DNA from: Metallyticus violacea
Taxonomy: Eukaryota > Arthropoda > Insecta > Mantodea > Metallyticidae
Assembly (NCBI GenBank): GCA_030762175.1
Contig: CM060831.1
Span: 1,552,501-1,616,500 of the forward strand
Length of the DNA: 64,000 nucleotides
Direction: 5' to 3'
Shown here: positions 11,695 through 24,249 of the stretch, one piece after another
How the letters are laid out: every line of letters begins with the position of its first letter
Numbering within the stretch: the first letter of the stretch is position 1
Made by a program: the position numbers and the translations under genes
The notes under the pieces: generated by a model
Told to the model about the DNA's origin: nothing
Database searches by the model: none
The model's input: only the letters and a program-made list of their open reading frames with translations

Positions 11695-12842
11695 TACAAG
11701 GGTCATTGGAAAAGTTCTCGGTATGACCCACAGATTGCAGCAACAGTTCCAAAGCAGTATTATCAAAACTTGCCATCTACCATTGAAATATTTGTGCAAT
11801 AAATAATACATGGATTGATCAAGAATCGTGTAGCCATAGCTGTTTGTTACAGTGTGTACGGGAAACAAGGCAAATATTGAACATCGTGCGGTTATTAAGT
11901 ACTTGGTAAAGAAGAATAGGAATATAACAGAAGTTCATCCAGATATGACAAACACTCTGGGGGACTTTGCGCCATTATTTTCAATCGTTTCCAAGTGAAC
12001 CACGGAGTTTAAACACAGCCGTGGAAAATCATCCACGTAAAATCCGTCATGACATAAGAGATTATCGATAAGGTGGACGGAGTGGTTCTGGAGAATCGCC
12101 GATTAAAGGTGTTCGAAATTGCTGAAGCTCTGGGCATTTCATGGGAACGCGTATTTCACATTTCGAGGGAAGAAATGTGCTTGAAAAATTATCGGCTATA
12201 TGGATAACTCAGGACCAAAAGCGAATCAGAGTGCAAATCTCTCAACAAAGTTTGGTCCGTTTTCAGAGAAATTCCGCCGACTTTATGCGTCGATTTTTGA
12301 GCAATGATAAAATATAGGTACACTGCTATACACCTGAAACAAAACAGCCGTCTAAACGATGTACATCACGATTCTCCACCGCCAAACAAGACCGGCCCTG
12401 GAAGATCATGGCGTCGGGTTTCTGCGATGCTAATTGATTATCCTACCACTGGAGCGTTTTGTGCGATTAAAAAAAAAAAAAAAAATTACGAGAAAATGTT
12501 GGAGTTATCAAAGAAGAAAGTCATGTAGCATCAAGAACGCTCCCTTTGAAACATGTGCTGTTGCAATAGCGAAAATCAATAATTTGGGGTACGATTTGTT
12601 GCCATATTAACCTTATTCTCCTGACTTGACCCCATCTTAGGAGAAAATTCCTTTGTGAAAAGAAATTTTCATTAGCTGAAGAATACGCCTCATTAATTTG
12701 ATGGAAGATCTCACTTTCATGATGGGATAAAGGCTTTGAAGCATCGCTGGGAGTATAGAAAGATAAGTTGAAAAATAAGAATACTTGAAAAGCTATGCCG
12801 CCATTCTGTGTTTCCTACGAGAAATTTTCAAATTACCTTCGT
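11695..12842 (+). mobile_element. mariner-family element, inactive
   Basis: Terminal inverted repeats of about 28 bp are visible: TACAAGGGTCATTGGAAAAG at 11695 and its diverged reverse complement ending at 12842. TA bases at both ends suit mariner insertion. The interior has transposase pieces in changing frames, including a helix-turn-helix-like start near 11870 (NIEHRAVIKYLVKKNRNITE), a KQNSRLNDVHHDSPPP stretch near 12340 and a YSPDLTP-like stretch near 12615. Many stops, frameshifts and an inserted poly-A run make it a pseudogene. Its 1.15 kb length is slightly short for mariner. Confidence 0.85.
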
Positions 12843-12849
12843 ATAAAGT

Positions 12850-13450
12850 ATTTGTATTCTATTTTACGGTGTCCAAGTGAAATTATTTCTGTTATTGGAA
12901 TGAAATCAACTAACATTTCATAAATTAAAGGCTTCAATCGCTATACAACAATGGCATATCGAGAATATTCAAGAATTGTAAAGTGTGTTTACGAAATAAA
13001 CTCACCACAAACAGTTTACATTATAATTTGCCCTTCATAAATTAAAAATGAATGTTAACAAAAAACACACTGATTGGTCAGTCTATTTATTCGCGATTTA
13101 GTTTCTTTTTAAATTGTAGAGCTTGATTATTTAAGCAAATCATCTTCAAAAATTTACTTGTACTTAAAAAAAAAAAAATGGCAATTATTCGAGTCTTTGC
13201 TGCAAATTGCTTCAAAACGATAACTGCACACAAACAGTTGATTTTCATTGGCGATTCACAGTTTTATAATTCACTTGTACTTTGACTTTGTCATGGCAAG
13301 CGCTAGGTGCTAATTATTGTATATAAAATAAATTAATGCACCAATTAAATGCAAAGAATGCGTTATTTGTTGTAACAAATTTGAAAATCATAAAGGCAGT
13401 GCATGGAATTTATTATAAAAGGGAAATGACTTTTGTCAGGCACACAAAGA
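12850..13450. other. Intergenic, nothing recognised
   Basis: AT-rich spacer between the mariner relic and a SINE. Confidence 0.4.
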
Positions 13451-13452
13451 AA

Positions 13453-13690
13453 AGTCGGTACTGATGGTTTAGTGGTAACCATACTTGCTTCGTAAATCCA
13501 TGTAGGCGGGTTCAATCCGGAAGGGTCGATGGATTTTTATGGGCGTAAAAATCCTAAGTATGGCTTCCTTCCGAAGGGAAGTAAAGCCGTGGGTCCCGTG
13601 TCGTACATTTACGGCACGATAAAGAACCTCAAGCCTGAAAGAAGAGGCCTCTGAGCAAAATTTATCTACCGTTTCATGCTCCGAGGAAAA
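13453..13690 (+). repeat. SINE family A, copy 2, diverged and 3'-truncated
   Basis: The head (TGATGGTTTAGTGGTAACC, then GGGTTCAATCCGG) and body (GGGCGTAAAAATCCTAAGTA) match the family. The last 50-60 bp (GATGACCTGAGATGTTAAAG in full copies) are missing. Confidence 0.8.
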
Positions 13691-13794
13691 CAAGGAATGA
13701 TAATTTTCTTTTAGGTTAAGGTATAGCATAGAACTTTATTAGCAGGAAACAACTTTCTGCTCCATATTCGGTAAACAGAGTAAGTTTGTTTAAA

Positions 13795-13828
13795 AGCAGC
13801 AGCAGTAGTAATAGTAGTAGTAGTAGTG

Positions 13829-13869
<41 letters not shown>

Positions 13870-13880
13870 GGTAGTAGTAA

Positions 13881-13919
<39 letters not shown>

Positions 13920-13963
13920 TAGTGGTGGTAGTAGTAGTAATAGTAGTAGTAGTAGTAGTGGTG

Positions 13964-14008
<45 letters not shown>

Positions 14009-14009
14009 A

Positions 14010-14053
<44 letters not shown>

Positions 14054-14054
14054 A

Positions 14055-14125
<71 letters not shown>

Positions 14126-14126
14126 A

Positions 14127-14175
<49 letters not shown>

Positions 14176-14240
14176 GATAGTAGTGGTGGTAGTAGTAATA
14201 GTAGTAGTGGTGGTGGTAGTAGTAATAGTAGTAGTAGTAA

Positions 14241-14284
<44 letters not shown>

Positions 14285-14285
14285 A

Positions 14286-14322
<37 letters not shown>

Positions 14323-14387
14323 GATAGTAGTGGTGGTAGTAGTAATAGTAGTAGTGGTGGTGGTAGTAGTAATAGTAGTAGTAGTAA

Positions 14388-14419
<32 letters not shown>

Positions 14420-14435
14420 ATAGTAATAGTAGTAA

Positions 14436-14499
<64 letters not shown>

Positions 14500-14534
14500 G
14501 GTGGTAGTAGTAGTAATTGTAGTAGTAGCAGTAA

Positions 14535-14587
<53 letters not shown>

Positions 14588-14708
14588 ATTGTAGTAGTAG
14601 CAGTAATAGTAGTATTAGTAGTAGTAGTAGTAATAGTAGTAGTAATAGTAGTAGTAGTAGTAATAGTAATAGTAGTAGTAGTAATAGTAGTAGTAGTAGT
14701 AGTAGTAT
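13795..14708. repeat. (AGT)n microsatellite array, about 0.9 kb
   Basis: The array is built from AGT units with interspersed GGT, AAT, GAT and a few TGT, AGC and ATT variants. Higher-order duplication is visible: one variant pattern of about 35 triplets, containing a single GAT followed by AGT AGT GGT GGT, occurs near 14175 and again near 14322. A second pattern containing AAT TGT AGT AGT AGC AGT occurs near 14512 and 14586. Long open frames through it (poly-Ser/Gly, poly-Val) are a consequence of the repeat. Confidence 0.95.
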
Positions 14709-14719
14709 TTATTATTCCA

Positions 14720-15560
14720 ATTAAGTTAGTTCACTGGAGAGTTGGAAACAGAAAACTCTTAACGAAAAACTACATTGTAATGGTCACCTTAACTAATGCG
14801 GAAATTTGCAGCTGAAGCTGAGACTTTCTGTTTATTTATTAATTTAATATGGCAATATGATTTATGTATAAAATATCAGTTGTAACAAGGGACATAGGGC
14901 AATAATATACGGGGACACAGAAAGTAGAAATGGGTCGACTTTTTACGTTTCTTTGTTTTTGTTTTTTGTTTAACAATGTGCGTTGCTTTATTACATGTTT
15001 ACTATATGACATTGTTTTCCTTTGTGCCTCTTGCCACTGAAACCTGATTATGCCCGAAGTTCAAAGAACTTTAATGTATTACGAGCAAACAACACAAGCA
15101 AGTTATGTCTAAATAATACCAAGAATGCTCATTAACCCGGAGGCATCTCATTTCTGAATTTTATGTGCTAGCATGTCTTCTCTTTAATGTTCGGAAAAAC
15201 TAAATCTGTACGCAAATGTTACTTAGGCTCACAGAGAAACCTGTTAAATATAATTAACTTATCCGAGGGTTGGAAATTACGCTAATAAATTCACTCATTA
15301 CGCTGTGATTAACGAACAATCTGGCTCTACGTGTTCCTAAGTCGTAGGTGGAAGTGGAAGATTAGTTTTTTTTTTCTCTCTCTCTGTTGTGCAACAGAGG
15401 ACACAATTAACAGATGCATAAATATGTTCTTCACTAAATGTATCTCAAAAATGTTGCTACACATCAGCAGAACGAGAATAACCTTCCTATTAGAGTGAAC
15501 ATAAACTCGCAAACCGTAAGCTAACGTGAATGATAGCTTTTGATTACTTTTTAGAAAAAC
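14720..15560. other. Spacer between the two triplet arrays
   Basis: No gene or repeat recognised. It separates an AGT array from an ACT array, which is AGT on the other strand. Confidence 0.4.
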
Positions 15561-15565
15561 TAATT

Positions 15566-15746
<181 letters not shown>

Positions 15747-15749
15747 ACA

Positions 15750-16640
15750 GTTTTAAAAATGCGTCATTTCTGCATAACTCAAATCGCGTTTTCAAAACAA
15801 ACACTATTGATATTGTAAAATCCTAACTTTTCATAAACGCGATATTTCATATTGTGATTACATAATTCGTTTCTGTAAATAGGTTCCTTTCGATTTATTT
15901 TACGTGCTTTGCTACATTTTTCGTTTGTAAAGGGCTCTAGCCAAACATATAAAAATGTTGCCTAGCAACTTGTTGTTTATGCAAGCAGTGTTTCGTTTTA
16001 TTAACTCGCTACATCAATTACAAGCTTTTCATTCCTATTTTTATTGGGAAACGGATTCACACAATTTTACAAAGATAACAAATCTAGTTACAATGATTCA
16101 TATCTATTATTTTAATTTTATACTGTTCTCGGAAATACCATGTTTGAATTGCAGTTTTCTTTTTTTATTATAGCAAAACCAAGTGTTTCTGTTGAAGAAA
16201 TAAATTCAACAAAAGTATTGATTCCTATCAGTTTGCAGCATTTGCGGGGTATTGAACATAGCTGTTTCTCTCTCATACAGGAAAATCGTTTGTAAATGTC
16301 AGATGCAAATTCAAGCGCTTGTCTTTATGATTATTGGTAAATCTCTCGTAAAATGTAACACAATAATTAGGCGTCTAGTTTTAGAGAATTCTGATTGCAT
16401 TGAGAGCAATCCAAAAGTCAATTTTACGCGAGTGAAAAAGGAAAGGGTGGAGAGGAGAATCGCACGCTATTTGAAATCTCCGACGAATGTTTTATGCCAG
16501 TGATCACGCTCTAGAATTTAGCATAACGAATATAAAGAAGCTAGATAATCTTAAACGTATGAATATTTATATGCGTGATGTTCGTATCGGGAAACAATTT
16601 GCAAAAAAAAAAAAAAAAAAAAAAAAATTCGTATGAAGCG
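15750..16640. other. Intergenic, nothing recognised
   Basis: AT-rich, with a poly-A run of about 25 at 16603-16627. Short open frames here have no splice or family support. Confidence 0.4.
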
Positions 16641-16651
16641 TTTGTACTTAC

Positions 16652-16721
16652 TTTTTTGCCCAAGTGTCAGAGTCGATAGCATAATAAGACAGAGAAGCAT
16701 AATATAAGGTTTTGACTGCAT
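16652..16721 (-). CDS. Possible first exon encoding a signal peptide
   Basis: The minus-strand ATG at 16719-16721 opens 23 codons with a short N-terminal region (MQSKPYI), a hydrophobic core (MLLCLIMLSTLTL) and a Gly-Gln end. A consensus donor A|GTAAGT follows in phase 1. Upstream is purine-rich, so this is not an internal exon with an acceptor. Phase-1 signal-peptide exons are common in secreted and GPI-anchored proteins, and the exons at 3.1 kb also use phase 1. No connecting exon was found, so the link is conjecture and chance is possible. Confidence 0.3.
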
Positions 16722-16729
16722 CCTCGCCT

Positions 16730-18290
16730 TTTCTTTTCTTTTCTTTTTTTTTTTAAGCTGTGGCACAAAAGTACGTATAACACACGCAAAATCAACTAGT
16801 AACTATGACTGTTTATTATGAGAACCGTGTCCAATAGCGACTCAACAATAAACAAGCTATTAGCTTGACATATGAAGGGAGACCTTGTCTGTAGACGTTT
16901 GGATTTGAAAGCTTGGGAGAAGCAAAAATATCCCAATTCTATTTAACTACTTACAAGATTGTAATTAAAATATAACTAGAAATCTATAGAACATGCGCTA
17001 TTTTATGATTTTAAACTTAATTAAAGTACTTTAATTGCATAATGATTGAACATTTGCGAGTAACCGTGCAGAAATATGCTGTATTTTAATTGCTACAACG
17101 GGGGAAGGAAAATTGCAGCTATGCCTATAATGGAATCGTCAAATCGCATTTCTGATAATATATATTCGAAGTTCTTGACTTTGCTGTGAGAGGCTTAGCA
17201 TTGTCTTAAATTTTATTTGCGCTTTATTTTAAAATTATTTTAAATACGAATTAATCGTTACAGTATTTAGCAATTAACATCATCACGGCAAATATCTGTT
17301 ATCGGAATCTTCTTCGTTCCATTCTTTCAACATGCTTTGTCCAGAACATTTAAGAGAAATAGCTTTTATATTTTAGACTCCTTATGGATAATTTGCTATT
17401 TCTCTTCCCTAGTCAGACGTTCTAAACCTAATTGTAGGGGGTTCCGCTAGGGCGAAAAATATACCACAACTTTCCAAAATTCTTTACAAAGGAAAAACAT
17501 TTTCTTAAATGTTTTAATGTTAGGTAGATTTGTTTAAAAGAACAATTAAGAGTAACAGTAATGTGTATCAAACAGCTTCACATGCAGTTAGTACAAAGAG
17601 ATAAGAGTCTGTTTCCCCCTGAATGGTTGAGAAATATAACTCTATGAGTTTTTGTGAAATGTATTTAGCTTAAAATGTTAACATCTTAAGTATACCATAA
17701 TTAAAACATTCCTATTTCCGTGATTACAAGTACATTCCTAAATTCATGTTCAGTGTCGCATAACCATAGCGGATTCCGTGTACTAAATCTGGCCACAATG
17801 GTCTAAACTTATTCTTAACAGTTATTTCTATTACTGTCTGTTCTACCATTCCTAAGAGTTTTAGCTCATGCAAAACGGTCAAATAAAAGGTATCATTTAA
17901 AGTAAATCAGTGTTTTCAAGTCCTATTATAACGATCACATAACCTGATTTTTAACAATTTAATAGAATGATTGCTAATAATGATCTCAGACAGGTCAATA
18001 AGACGAGGAGAGGTCTTTGCTACTGAACTTTTGTTTGTTTTCAGAATGGCTAAGCTGAATTACAAAGTTGTTTTTTTTTATTTATTTAATTTTTTTATTT
18101 TATTTATTAATTTTTGTCGCTTTGATTGCAATGGTCTTCTCGCGGCGTATGTAGATTGCACGTGAATACTGAAGTCTGTAGTTATTAATGAAATGAAAGG
18201 AATTAATGATAGCACAAATGAGCTCGGAGTCCTTAGCGCTTTAAAGCAATCTGGCAATCACCTTTCTGAGGATTTTATGAGGACAAGGAA
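16730..18290. other. Intergenic or intronic, nothing recognised
   Basis: AT-rich with frequent CpG. No splice-bounded coding stretch or known repeat was seen. Confidence 0.35.
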
Positions 18291-18314
18291 AAACTTCGGA
18301 AAAAAAAAAACTTA

Positions 18315-18405
18315 CCCACACATCTTGAACTAACTTCTAACTCAGGACCTCTGGGTCCCAAACGCTACCAATAGACTACAGAGGAAAAATGTGTTGAATG
18401 ACGTT
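18315..18405 (-). repeat. tRNA-like SINE remnant
   Basis: The minus strand reads TGTAGTCTATTGGTAGCG (A-box-like) then GGTCCTGAGTTAGAAG (a decayed B-box). It is probably an old SINE head from another family. Confidence 0.35.
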
Positions 18406-18640
18406 GAAATGAAACACCGGCAGCTACATTATTACTTCAAGGTTACTCAGAAAATGGGGCCGAACTTTAAAACCATTACAGTTTGCATATTTTGACAGCC
18501 GATGCTTAATACCCATTCCACTCTAAACGTGTCTAGATCGACCTCCAATAGTACGTTCTAAAGGTGATAGAAATGATATAATATTGACTTGTGTTTGTTA
18601 ACAAAGTAACAATGAATATAGTAGTGCTGCTATTAAATAA

Positions 18641-18915
18641 AATGTCGGTTACCATACTTGCCTCCTAAACCCAAGATCGCGGGTTCGAACCCGGCTAGGA
18701 CCGATGGATTTTTTCGGGCGTAAAAATCCTAAGTATGGCTTCCTTCGGAAGGGTAGTAAAGCCGTGGGTCCTGTGTCGTACATTTACGGCACGAAAAAGA
18801 ACCTCAAGCCTGAGAGGCCTCTGAGCAAAATTTGTCGGCCGTTTCACGCCCTGAATTGAATGGAACGCTGATGACCTGAGATGTTAAAGAGCGCCCATAA
18901 ATAAATCAATTAAAG
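18641..18915 (+). repeat. SINE family A, copy 3
   Basis: The copy starts within the tRNA head at GTCGGTTACCATACTTGCC and runs to the CCATAAATAAATCAA tail. TATTAAATAAA occurs at about 18630 and again at about 18922, a likely target-site duplication. The internal promoter is partly lost. Confidence 0.8.
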
Positions 18916-19075
18916 AAAATATTAAATAAAGGGCAAAAAACAGAAAACTGTTTGTTCATACTTTAATTTTGATAAGAATGTCTATCCTAAACTTTTAGAG
19001 AAACTGAGTTTTAGACAGTATTAACCTCACGTACTCTCGAATGTAATTCATTGTTAAAATATTCGTTCCAGTTAC

Positions 19076-19180
19076 CTTTAGACACCAACAAATGTCACTG
19101 TCACTTTTGCTGTATTCCAGCTTAACAGGTTTCTTCATCCCACTTAGCAATCCTTGTATAAGGCTATATTGCAGAATATT
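19076..19180 (-). CDS. Orphan internal exon, unknown protein
   Basis: This stretch of exactly 105 nt (35 codons) is open in phase 0 to phase 0. A pyrimidine-rich acceptor (ttaatttttcag) precedes it and a donor (AAG|GTAACT) follows. The peptide begins NILQYSLIQGLLSGMKKPVK and ends SDSDICWCLK. I do not recognise it. Its phase-0 end would fit the exon at 3559-3664, 15 kb downstream on the same strand. It could also belong to another gene or be chance. Confidence 0.35.
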
Positions 19181-19398
19181 CTGAAAAATTAACAAGTTCC
19201 AAATGAAGTTAGGAAAGATGTGATATTATAGATGAAAAAGTTAATTAAACATAGAGAGTAGTAGGGGTTAAGGGAAACAGGGCAACCCCCCCCCCAAAAA
19301 AAAACCAAACAAAACAAAACAAATAAAAATAAAAAAAAGTGGTTCCGAAGACTTTGGAGTATACACGTCTTTTTATATTTTAAAGTACTAATAAAGAA

Positions 19399-20195
19399 TT
19401 CGAGGGCTGTTAGATAAGTCCCTGCAAAAAATAAAGAAAACGTAACTTTTTTCAAAAATGCTCTTATTTCTCAACACAAGCTCCTTTCAATCTACATATT
19501 ATCCCATCCATTACATGCGATTTCTTCAGTGCGGCAAAATACACCTTTGTTTCGGCGACCTCTTCATTTGATGCGAATTTCTTTCCTGCTAGATATTTCT
19601 TCATAGTGATAAAAGGAAATAGTCCGAGTCAAATGTGGATAGTAGGGGAATGAGTATAAAGTTTTTGGTCCAATCATTTTGCAGTCGCAATCACAGACTT
19701 GTGAGCTAGTCCGTTTTCGTAATGAAATGGGACATTTTTTTTTTTTTTTTTTTTCCCCATTGCTTCAGCAGCATAGCGTATTATTTACCCGTTATGGCTT
19801 TGTCCTTTTCCTTTTTCCGTGAGTCTCCACCTCCTTTCCTGCTGAGGAGATAGTTTTCGCTTTCTGCGGCCGCGACTGCTGTTTCGCTTCCGGCGTTAGG
19901 TGGTGAATCCACGTTTTATCTTGTCCGAAATTCTCTTTCATTCAGTTTAAACAACTCCCAAAATCTGCGAGGAAGTGACAGCATGCTATTTTTTCTGGTC
20001 AATCGTTAGCAAACGCAGCACCCACCTTGCCATTTAGCAATTTTTGTGCAAAACATTATGCACCCGATCTCCAGAATTGCCCACGTCTTCAGCAATCTCC
20101 CGCACTTTCAATCTCTAATCGCTGAACATGTTGATTTTTTTCAATCCTTTCCGGAGTTATTTACAAATTTGAGCGGGAAAATGACTTTCAAACAT
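19399..20195 (-). mobile_element. mariner-like transposase relic, minus strand
   Basis: The left end GAGGGCTGTTAGATAAGTCC looks like a mariner-type terminus. The minus strand encodes transposase pieces, including the conserved central stretch WIHHLTPEAKQQS near 19890-19920 followed by basic residues and SAGKEVETHG. A poly-T run at 19735-19754 and several stops break the frame. No matching right terminus was found, so it is probably truncated. Confidence 0.65.
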
Positions 20196-20235
20196 AGTCT
20201 AAGCTTCATATCTATTTATAACTATGTACATCATC

Positions 20236-20525
20236 CTGTCAGTCCTGGTGGTATATGGTAGCCATACTTGTCTCGTAGACCCAAGATCACGGGTTCAATC
20301 CCGGCCAGGGTCGATGGATTGTTTCGGGTGTTAAAATCCTAAGATGCCTTCCTACGGAAGGGAAGTAAAGCCGTGGGTCCCGTGTCGTAGATTTACAACA
20401 CAAAAAGAACCTCAAGCTTGAAAGAAAAGACCTCTGAGCAAAGTTTATCGGCCGTTTCACGCCCTGAGTTGAATGGGTCGCTGATGACCTGAGATATTAA
20501 AGAGTGTCCATAAATAAAAAAACAA
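20236..20525 (+). repeat. SINE family A, copy 4, full length
   Basis: Head GTCCTGGTGGTATATGGTAG, B-box GGGTTCAATCCCGG, complete body and A-rich tail. Flanks carry GTACATCATCC (about 20225) and GTGCATCATCC (about 20531), a one-mismatch target-site duplication. Confidence 0.85.
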
Positions 20526-20575
20526 ACCAAGTGCATCATCCCTCAAGTCAACGTACGTTGCCAAGGTAACTTTAT

Positions 20576-20742
20576 TCACGGGCGTTTTTTCACATCTCAC
20601 GTCACCAGCGATCTATTAATTCCAGGGCGTCAAACGGCAGACAAATTTTGCTCAGATGCCTCTTCTTTCAGGCTTGAGGTTCTTTTACGAGCCGTAAATC
20701 TATGACTCGGTACCCGAGACTTTATAAGAATTCTTTCATACA
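20576..20742 (-). repeat. SINE family A, copy 5, body only
   Basis: The minus-strand fragment covers the 3' half of the family (GAAAGAAGAGGCATCTGAGC to the tail) and lacks the tRNA head. Confidence 0.75.
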
Positions 20743-20744
20743 TT

Positions 20745-21425
20745 CTTTAAAGTCAGGCAAATAGTTTTAATATATTATTAGTTATGCTAATTGGCCCTAT
20801 GGTAGCTAAAATACGTTATAGTAACTTTTTGGAAAATTATATTTTTACTTACCTTTGTATTGTTTTTTTAAAGGCTTTTAACAATTTGAGCTTTAGCATC
20901 CTTGTTTACTAAATTTGTCTACCACATTCGGAAATGTGTAACATTATGGATGGAAAATGTGGAAATTTATTTTTATTTTATTTCAAATAAAGAAAAAAAA
21001 AGTACAGTGATTTCAAGTTTTGTGCTGTTAGAACGCAGCCCGTTTGCTTTTGGAAGCTGCCACTTGCCGGCGGAATAAGATATGCGTAATCTTATGCAGG
21101 AGTTTCCATATAAAAATGTACTTATCACTGTAAAACATAAATAACACTTGTCGATTTACCTTTAACACCTAAGCACAACACATTCATCCGTAACACAGCA
21201 CTGCTCAGATTGAGCTCTGTGTGAGAAAACTAGCGAAATCACTGTATTCCTTTTGAACGATTTAGCATAATCAACTGACTGTGGTATACAAGACAGATAA
21301 CTATGGAGGCTAATCAATAAAAACATAGAATGTTTTTTTTTTTTCCCCTCGTCACACAGTTGAGATACGGTGGTGAAACAAGTTTTTATAAGAGCAGATC
21401 CCTCATGATTACTGGAAAAAATTGG
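20745..21425. other. Intergenic, nothing recognised
   Basis: AT-rich spacer with A and T runs. No supported gene. Confidence 0.35.
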
Positions 21426-21474
21426 ATGCGCATACGCGCATGCGTTTTAGTACAAGCCGCCAACAAAGAACAAA

Positions 21475-22345
21475 TGTTTACCAGACAGCTGCGTAAAATG
21501 GAATCGCTTCGTAACGAGCAGTACGTTGCACTGAAATTTTGCTTCGTCTGCAGAAATACGGTATGGAAGCGTACGCATTATTACAGCAAGCCTATATATT
21601 GATAATGTTCTGCCACAATCAAAGTGCTTGGGTGTTTCAACAACAAAGCAGGGCGGTACAGGTGCTACAAGCACTGCAGTGAACGAGCCCATGATTAACA
21701 GTAGATAGACTGGCAGACATGTTACTGATTTCTCATGGCAATGCGTTCGCCATTTTGCATGATCGCTTACACTTGAGCCAGATGGGTGCCGAGATTGCTG
21801 AGGCCGGTGCGAGTGAGCGCGTGTTGGGAGCTTCAGCGTCTGGTAGCGAAGCATGGTGAGGCCTACCTGAATTCCATCATATCACCATTACAATCCCGGA
21901 AGCAAACAGGCAAACTCAGTCTGGAAATCACCTGGTTTTCAGACACCAGAAAAGGCAAGGTAGTTCCATCGGCAGAAAGATTATGATTTTGTTCTTTGAC
22001 CGTCTTAGAACGGTTTATAAAATAATGGGGAGTATTAAAGGACTGTTTTGGACGTCCTGGCGAACACATCCTACGAAATACAAACCCTCGTGTTTGCAAC
22101 GTTTTTTCTCAACATTTGGCCAGAAAAAATATAGAATGTGCGCTTCACCCTCCATACAGCCCGGACCTAGCTCCAAGTGATTTTTTTCTGTTCTCTCGTC
22201 TCAAAATCGAACTGCGTGGCCAGCATTTTGGTTCATCAGTGACTGTCGTGATGGCAGCGGCGGTTATGAAGATGACAAAAAACAGTTCCCAGCACATCTT
22301 CCAGAACTAGCAGACACATTAGGCCAAGTGCATACAACTCAACAG
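21475..22345 (+). mobile_element. mariner-like element, inactive
   Basis: The N-terminal region has a helix-turn-helix-like stretch in two frames near 21500-21610 (EQYVALKFC, then LQKYGMEAYALLQQAYIDN). The middle holds KGKVVPSAER near 21955. The 3' part has PPYSPDLAPSDFFLF near 22150-22195, the third catalytic Asp region of mariners. Stops and frameshifts kill it. CpG density drops sharply just after this element. Confidence 0.8.
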
Positions 22346-22349
22346 AGCC

Positions 22350-23550
22350 TTACAAACCCCGAACCGCCTAGTTCATATGTATATGTATATATAAAAAAAT
22401 AAAAAAAATCTTGAGCCATTATTGAGTTGCTCTTGTACATTAAACATAACATTTGCTTGCTCATATATGAATAACCTGCCATGGTTAGCTACTCAACTAT
22501 AACTGAACTGCAAGAAACTGACTAATCAGTAATTATTAACAAATACAAATCATAAATATTAACTAGTCTCCACTGCCATCAGCCAACTGACCTGTATCGA
22601 TAACATCTGAAAAAGTTAATTATTATTTTAGCAAACATAAACTTTGGATAAGGACCATAAAAATAAGGATTGTACCTTGAAACATGTTGAATACTACCTT
22701 TCAAACCAGTCATTTCCACTTATTTGTTTATATTACTTTTTATAGTTAAATAGTTATTTCTCTTGTAGAAGCCGAGCCTCTAACTTAATGCGAGTCCAAA
22801 TCTTCAGCAACAGAAGAAATTATTAGTATAGTAAGCACAGTATTCAACATAAGTGCAATAGTCAACTTTATTCCAAAGTTTCATTCCATTAATATTACAA
22901 AAGGAACATGATTATAGGAAAATGTTCCATCTCTGGAAAGTGTTAAGCATAGTATTAAATATAAATAGCTCAATTGCAAACATTATGACAGAACTTCACC
23001 ACATGTTTTACGGAATGACACATTTTAAATGTTTTGCATTTATAGAGATCAATTAAGCAAAACTAAACTCTGCAGTGGAGAAGCTTAGCAACCTCATCAT
23101 TTTGTATAACATAAATTAAAATTACAAAATATTACCTTCTTATTACATTAATAATCGTCACTTGTTACTTTTCCTTTACAAACTATTATACAATAAGGTA
23201 GATGATTCAAATATAAGACAGTCAATATGCTTTTATGTTCCAAATATCACAACAAACTGATTTCATAATACCTTTTTTATTCCAAGAGTTAATACTGATG
23301 CATATAAATATTCTGCTGTGCTTAGAATGCAAACCTTATATAATAAATTACATTATTTAAATTAATATATTCAATATGAATATTTACGCTTTTGCTTTAT
23401 CCTGTGATCATTTATTACAAAGTATACATTGATTAACATATCATGTACCAACATTACAATTTTTTGTCTCTTTTGTCATATTTGATTTATTGTATTCTGT
23501 TTTTATTTTGTTTTATTTTTTTTCATTGTCCTTTTTTTCCTTGATTTGAT
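22350..23550. other. CpG-poor intergenic stretch
   Basis: Very AT-rich, no supported exon or recognised repeat. It is the start of the CpG-depleted domain. Confidence 0.4.
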
Positions 23551-23553
23551 TTA

Positions 23554-23836
23554 TTTCTGAATGCTTTTTAACATCTCAGGTCATCAGCGTCCCATTCTAT
23601 TCAGGGCGTGAAACAGTCAACAAATTTTGCTCAGAGGCCTCTTCTTTCAGGCTCGAGGCTCTTTTTCATGCCGTAAATGTACGACATGGGACCCATGACT
23701 TTACTTCCCTTCCGAAGTAAACCATACTTATGATTTTTATGCCTGAAAAAATCCATCGATCCTAGCCGGGTTTAAACCTGCGATCTTGGGTTTAGAAGGC
23801 AAGTATGGTTACCACTACACCACCAGGACCAACTTT
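23554..23836 (-). repeat. SINE family A, copy 6, full length
   Basis: Minus-strand copy from the CACCACCAGGACC end (head) to a GATTTATTTCTGAATGC tail. TTTTCATTGT occurs at about 23524 and again at about 23837, a likely target-site duplication. The B-box is mutated to GGTTTAAACC. Confidence 0.85.
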
Positions 23837-24249
23837 TCATTGTAATTGTAAGGTATTGTATCTGATTAAGTGAACATTGTAATTGGGAAATGTGTAATGT
23901 TCACAAAATAAATAAATAAACACTACAACAGGCATTTAATACAGCAATGAAAAAATATTTACAAAAATTTATTGCTCTCTTAATGCTTTCTATTTTGTAG
24001 CAAATATATGGTCCATACCATCAGTGAATGCCAGAGAAAAAGGATTACATCTTAGTTCACAGGTTTGTAACTTTGAAGTCATGTTTCTGGTACAAAATCT
24101 AGATTACAGGTAATGTATCCAATATAAATATGATATTATGCATATGACTTAAGCAAAATAAATATTCTTAATCATCTGGTGAGCCAATTTAATATTCTAA
24201 AGCTACACTTACCAATAAATTACACGCAATATGTTTCACAGGCCATTGT

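Noticed and set aside
13786..14815. Long open frames encoding poly-Ser/Gly and poly-Val proteins
   Set aside because: They are frames through a triplet microsatellite, which stays open in several frames by nature. There is no other coding or splice support.
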